A stretch of 64,000 nucleotides of DNA from Sinomonas susongensis (lineage in GTDB: Bacteria; Actinomycetota; Actinomycetes; Actinomycetales; Micrococcaceae), in contig NZ_SSNH01000001.1 in assembly GCF_005877005.1 (NCBI RefSeq), positions 1-64,000 of the forward strand. Reading direction: 5' to 3'. Shown here piece by piece: positions 61,036-64,000 of the stretch (the first letter of the stretch is position 1; every line of letters begins with the position of its first letter). The translations under genes and the position numbers were made by a program. Below the pieces are notes generated by a model, which was not told the DNA's origin, made no database searches, and was given only the letters and a program-made list of their open reading frames with translations.

Positions 61036-62285
61036 CCGGTCGTGACCTCTTCCCTACCTCCCTGCGGCTCCTCGGGAAGCCCGTCCTCGTCGTCGGCGGT
61101 GGGCGAGTCGCCGGGCGCCGCGCCCTGGCGCTCCTCGATGCGGGGGCGGTCGTCACCGTTGTCGCGCCGGAGGCAGGGGACGACGTCGCGCGGCTGGCCG
61201 AAGCGGGTCTCGTCACGTGGGTGCGCCGCGGCTACGAGACGGGCGACCTCGACGGCGTCTGGTTCGCGCAGACCGCGACGGGGGTCGCCGAGGTGGACTC
61301 GCGTGTGGCCGCGGACGCCGAGGAATGCCGCATCTGGTGCGTCAACGCGGGCGATCACGAGGCCTCCGCCGCGTGGACCCCTGCGTCGGCCCGGGTCGAC
61401 GACATCACGGTTGCAGTGAACGCCGGGGGAGACCCACGGCGCGCCAAGGCGCTCAAGGACGCGATCGTCCTCGCGCTCCGGACCGGGAGCCTCCCCCTGC
61501 GGAGGCAGAGGGCCGCAGCACGCGGCCAGGGACGTGTGGCGCTCGTCGGCGGCGGCCCCGGAGACTCGGGGCTCATCACCGTGCGGGGACGCCAGCTCCT
61601 CGCCGAGGCCGACGTGGTCGTCGCGGACCGGCTCGGGCCCCGCGGACTCCTCGACGAGCTCACCGCCGCCGAGGCAGGCGGCCCCCGCGTCGTCGAGGTC
61701 GGCAAGGCCCCCGCGGCCCATCAGGCGAGCCAGGACGAGATCAACAGCATCCTCGTCGACGAGGCACGAGCGGGCCATCTCGTCGTGCGGCTCAAGGGCG
61801 GCGACCCGTACGTCCTGGGGCGTGGGGGCGAGGAGGCCGAGTTCTGCCGCGAGCACGGCGTGGACGTCGAGGTGGTCCCAGGCGTCACGAGCGCGATCTC
61901 CGTGCCCGCGGCCGCGGGCATCCCCGTGACCCACCGGGGGCTCGCGACGGGCTTCAGCGTCGTGACCGGGCACGAGGAGCTCTCCGAGCTGCCGGCTCGG
62001 CCAGACCACACGATCGTGCTGCTCATGGGGGTGCGCCGCCTCGCGCACTCCGTACGGCACCTGCTTGCGCACGGCCTCCCCGGCAGAACTCCCGTCGCGA
62101 TCGTGGAGAGCGGCTGGACCGAGCGCCAGCGCGTCACGATCGGAACGCTCGAGACGATCGTGGACCAAGCCGAGCGCGTCGGCGTCGCGAACCCTGCCGT
62201 CATCGTGGTGGGCGACGTCGTGCGTGTGAGCCCCTACGCCGTCGGCTCCCTGCCCAGCACGTCGGCCGCCCATCCGGCGCAGTGA
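61032..62285 (+). CDS. cysG: Siroheme synthase: precorrin-2 dehydrogenase / uroporphyrinogen-III C-methyltransferase
   Basis: A 417-residue bifunctional enzyme. N-terminal dehydrogenase domain (1-155) with the NAD motif [19 protein letters not shown]-terminal SAM methyltransferase (about 165-410) with [39 protein letters not shown] and [23 protein letters not shown] in pieces. It is about 40 residues shorter than E. coli CysG, mainly between the domains; the separate chelatase at 52131 may supply iron insertion. Confidence 0.93.
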   Translation: MTGRDLFPTSLRLLGKPVLVVGGGRVAGRRALALLDAGAVVTVVAPEAGDDVARLAEAGLVTWVRRGYETGDLDGVWFAQTATGVAEVDSRVAADAEECRIWCVNAGDHEASAAWTPASARVDDITVAVNAGGDPRRAKALKDAIVLALRTGSLPLRRQRAAARGQGRVALVGGGPGDSGLITVRGRQLLAEADVVVADRLGPRGLLDELTAAEAGGPRVVEVGKAPAAHQASQDEINSILVDEARAGHLVVRLKGGDPYVLGRGGEEAEFCREHGVDVEVVPGVTSAISVPAAAGIPVTHRGLATGFSVVTGHEELSELPARPDHTIVLLMGVRRLAHSVRHLLAHGLPGRTPVAIVESGWTERQRVTIGTLETIVDQAERVGVANPAVIVVGDVVRVSPYAVGSLPSTSAAHPAQ

Positions 62286-62328
62286 GCGCCCACCGGAACC
62301 TCTGAACCCCATCCGAAGGAACAACCCA

Positions 62329-63804
62329 GTGTCGAACACGAACTCCACCCCAGCCCGAGGCACGGCTGGACGCCCGCTCCGCATCGCCGTCGTCGGCTCC
62401 GGCCCCGCCGGCGTCTACGCCGCCGACCTGCTCACCAAGAGCGCGCCCGCCGCGTCGGGTGAGCTCGCGCTGAGCATCGACCTCTTCGACCGCTACCCGG
62501 CGCCCTACGGCCTCATCCGCTACGGCGTCGCGCCGGACCACCCGCGGATCAAGGGCATCGTCAACGCGCTCCACAAGGTCCTCGACCGGGGCGACATCCG
62601 CTTCTTCGGCAACGTCGAGTACGGGACGGACCTCACGCTCGAGGACCTCCGCCGCCACTACGACGCCGTGATCTTCGCGACCGGCGCGATCAAGGACGCC
62701 GACCTCAACATCCCGGGCATCGAGCTCGAGGGCTCCTTCGGCGCGGCAGACTTCGTCTCGTGGTACGACGGCCATCCCGACGTGCCCCGCGAGTGGCCGC
62801 TCGAGGCCAAGGAGATCGCAGTGATCGGCAACGGCAACGTCGCGCTCGACGTCGCGCGGGTGCTCTCCAAGCACGCCGACGAGCTGCTCGTGACCGAGAT
62901 CCCGGACAACGTGTACCGCATCCTCAAGGATTCACCGGTCACTGACGTGCACGTCTTCGGCCGGCGCGGCCCCGCGCAGGTCAAGTTCACCCCGCTCGAG
63001 CTCCGGGAGCTCTCGCACTCGCACGACGTCGATATCGTCCTGTACCCCGAGGACTTCGAGTTCGACGAGGCCTCGGACCGCGAGATCCAGACGAACAACC
63101 AGGTCAAGACGATGGTCGGCACGCTGACCAACTGGATCGCGGAGCAACCCGAAGACCTCTCCGAGCTCACCGCCTCCCGGCGCCTGCACCTGCACTTCCT
63201 GCACAGCCCGGTCGAGATCGTCGACTCGACCGAGACTCCGGGCAGGGTCGCCGGGATCCGCTTCGAGCGCACAGAGCTCGACGGCACGGGCAACGCGCGG
63301 GGTACGGGCGAGATCGTCGAGTACCCGGTCCAAGCTGTGTACCGCGCGATCGGCTACTTCGGTTCGCTGCTCCCCGACGTCGAGTTCGACCACACTCGCG
63401 GGGTGGTCCCCAACGACGGCGGTCGCGTCCTCGACGCCGAGGGCGCCTTCGTGCCCGGCCTCTACACGACGGGCTGGATCAAGCGCGGTCCCGTCGGTCT
63501 CATCGGCCACACGAAGGGCGACGCCCTCGAGACCATCGGCCACCTCCTCGAGGCCCGCGAGGACCTTCCGGTCGCAGCCGAGCCCCGGGAGGACTCTGTC
63601 GTCGCCCTCCTCGAGGAGCGGGGAACCGAGTACACGACCTGGGAAGGCTGGCTTGCCCTCGACGCGCACGAGCGCTCGCTCGGCGAAGCCGCCGATCCTG
63701 CCCCGACCCACAAGGGGCCGGTCGTGCGTGAGCGCGTGAAGGTCGTCGCGCGGGAGGAGATGGTGGGCATCTCCCGCGAGGGCGCGGCAGTCGCCGCCGG
63801 CTAG
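62329..63804 (+). CDS. fprA: Ferredoxin/adrenodoxin-type NADP+ reductase (FprA-like)
   Basis: A 491-residue flavoprotein. FAD motif IAVVGSGPAGVYAADLL, DRYPAPYGLIRYGVAPDHP, NADP motif EIAVIGNGNVALDVARVL, and GWIKRGPVGLIGHTKGDA near the end match mycobacterial FprA. It can pass electrons from NADPH to the ferredoxin used by sulfite reductase, which explains its place at the end of the sulfur block. GTG 62329 has GAAGGA upstream. Its stop shares the CTAG with the convergent regulator's stop. Confidence 0.93.
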   Translation: MSNTNSTPARGTAGRPLRIAVVGSGPAGVYAADLLTKSAPAASGELALSIDLFDRYPAPYGLIRYGVAPDHPRIKGIVNALHKVLDRGDIRFFGNVEYGTDLTLEDLRRHYDAVIFATGAIKDADLNIPGIELEGSFGAADFVSWYDGHPDVPREWPLEAKEIAVIGNGNVALDVARVLSKHADELLVTEIPDNVYRILKDSPVTDVHVFGRRGPAQVKFTPLELRELSHSHDVDIVLYPEDFEFDEASDREIQTNNQVKTMVGTLTNWIAEQPEDLSELTASRRLHLHFLHSPVEIVDSTETPGRVAGIRFERTELDGTGNARGTGEIVEYPVQAVYRAIGYFGSLLPDVEFDHTRGVVPNDGGRVLDAEGAFVPGLYTTGWIKRGPVGLIGHTKGDALETIGHLLEAREDLPVAAEPREDSVVALLEERGTEYTTWEGWLALDAHERSLGEAADPAPTHKGPVVRERVKVVAREEMVGISREGAAVAAG

Positions 63805-64000
63805 GCGCGGGAGACCCGCCGCACCGCGAGCGCGAGGTAGAGCTGCACGCGGTCCGCGGTGACGGCGGGGTCGTAGCCCGTGAGCTCGGCGATCTGCGCG
63901 AGCCGGTACCGGACGGTGTTCCGGTGCAGGTTGAGGTCGTCGGCCACGGAGGCCACCGACCCGTTGAGGTTGAGGTACGTCTCGAGCGTGTGCACGAGCT
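63801..64000 (-). CDS. PucR-family regulator, C-terminal fragment
   Basis: Partial gene cut by the right edge; 66 codons seen. ELVHTLETYLNLNGSVASVA then DLNLHRNTVRYRLAQIAELTG is the C-terminal helix-turn-helix of PucR/CdaR-type activators, which usually control purine, sugar-acid or amino-acid use. The stop TAG occupies 63801-63803 within CTAG shared with fprA. The sensory N-terminus is outside the window. Confidence 0.85.
   Translation of the reverse strand, partial: LVHTLETYLNLNGSVASVADDLNLHRNTVRYRLAQIAELTGYDPAVTADRVQLYLALAVRRVSRA

Overview
The window is 64 kb of high-GC DNA from an actinobacterium. The gene set points to the family Micrococcaceae (Arthrobacter/Sinomonas-like): PTS mannitol operon, paaABCDE, bkd operon, split menaquinone genes, a DUF222-HNH gene and a sulfur cluster with ferredoxin-type sulfite reductase. 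This is inferred from gene content only; no rRNA or tRNA gene was seen. Coding density is high, and about 55 protein genes are called.

Layout. (1) 1-4.6 kb: 5' end of ptsI, two identical palindromic operators, then tetR-mtlA-mtlD for mannitol uptake and oxidation. (2) 4.7-6.5 kb: secreted phosphoesterase. (3) 6.6-9.2 kb: paaI-paaK-tetR, phenylacetate activation and its regulator. (4) 9.2-13.5 kb: DHA2-type MFS exporter with a divergent TetR, then an S9 oligopeptidase. (5) 13.6-19.3 kb: a cell-surface polysaccharide/phosphorylation group (LCP transferase, PqqD-like protein, HprK-like kinase with pentapeptide repeats and a PqqD-like tail, BY-kinase, low-molecular-weight tyrosine phosphatase, signal peptidase I with a frameshift). 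(6) 19.4-24.2 kb: paaABCDE and an enoyl-CoA hydratase. (7) 24.2-27.4 kb: glutamate decarboxylase and an HNH protein with an SOS box. (8) 27.4-31.8 kb: Lrp regulator and branched-chain 2-oxoacid dehydrogenase. (9) 31.9-35.4 kb: MBL-fold protein, repeat-rich MinD-like ATPase, PAP2 phosphatase. (10) 35.4-51.4 kb: a menaquinone region (menC, menD, menF, menG, menJ-like, polyprenyl diphosphate synthase) interleaved with an M50 protease, a GH63-like glucosidase, an amino-acid ABC transporter and a GntR/idonate dehydrogenase pair. (11) 51.6-63.8 kb: SUKH-like protein, then sulfur assimilation (sirohydrochlorin chelatase, sulfite reductase, cysH, cysD, cysN, sulfonate-type ABC transporter, cysG, ferredoxin-NADP reductase). 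(12) A PucR-type regulator runs off the right end.

How genes work together. The paa genes lie in two operons 10 kb apart that share one operator motif, which fits control by the local TetR. The sulfur block is self-contained: CysDN and CysH turn sulfate into sulfite, sulfite reductase makes sulfide, CysG and the chelatase make its siroheme, and the ferredoxin reductase can supply electrons. A recurrent start signal, TANNNT followed 6-7 bases later by ATG or GTG, precedes about fourteen genes and suggests widespread leaderless mRNAs. Most unusual are the HprK-like/PqqD pair beside the BY-kinase, the lepB frameshift in a C7 run, an mtlD frame that runs through its own terminator, and several short tandem repeats next to gene ends.
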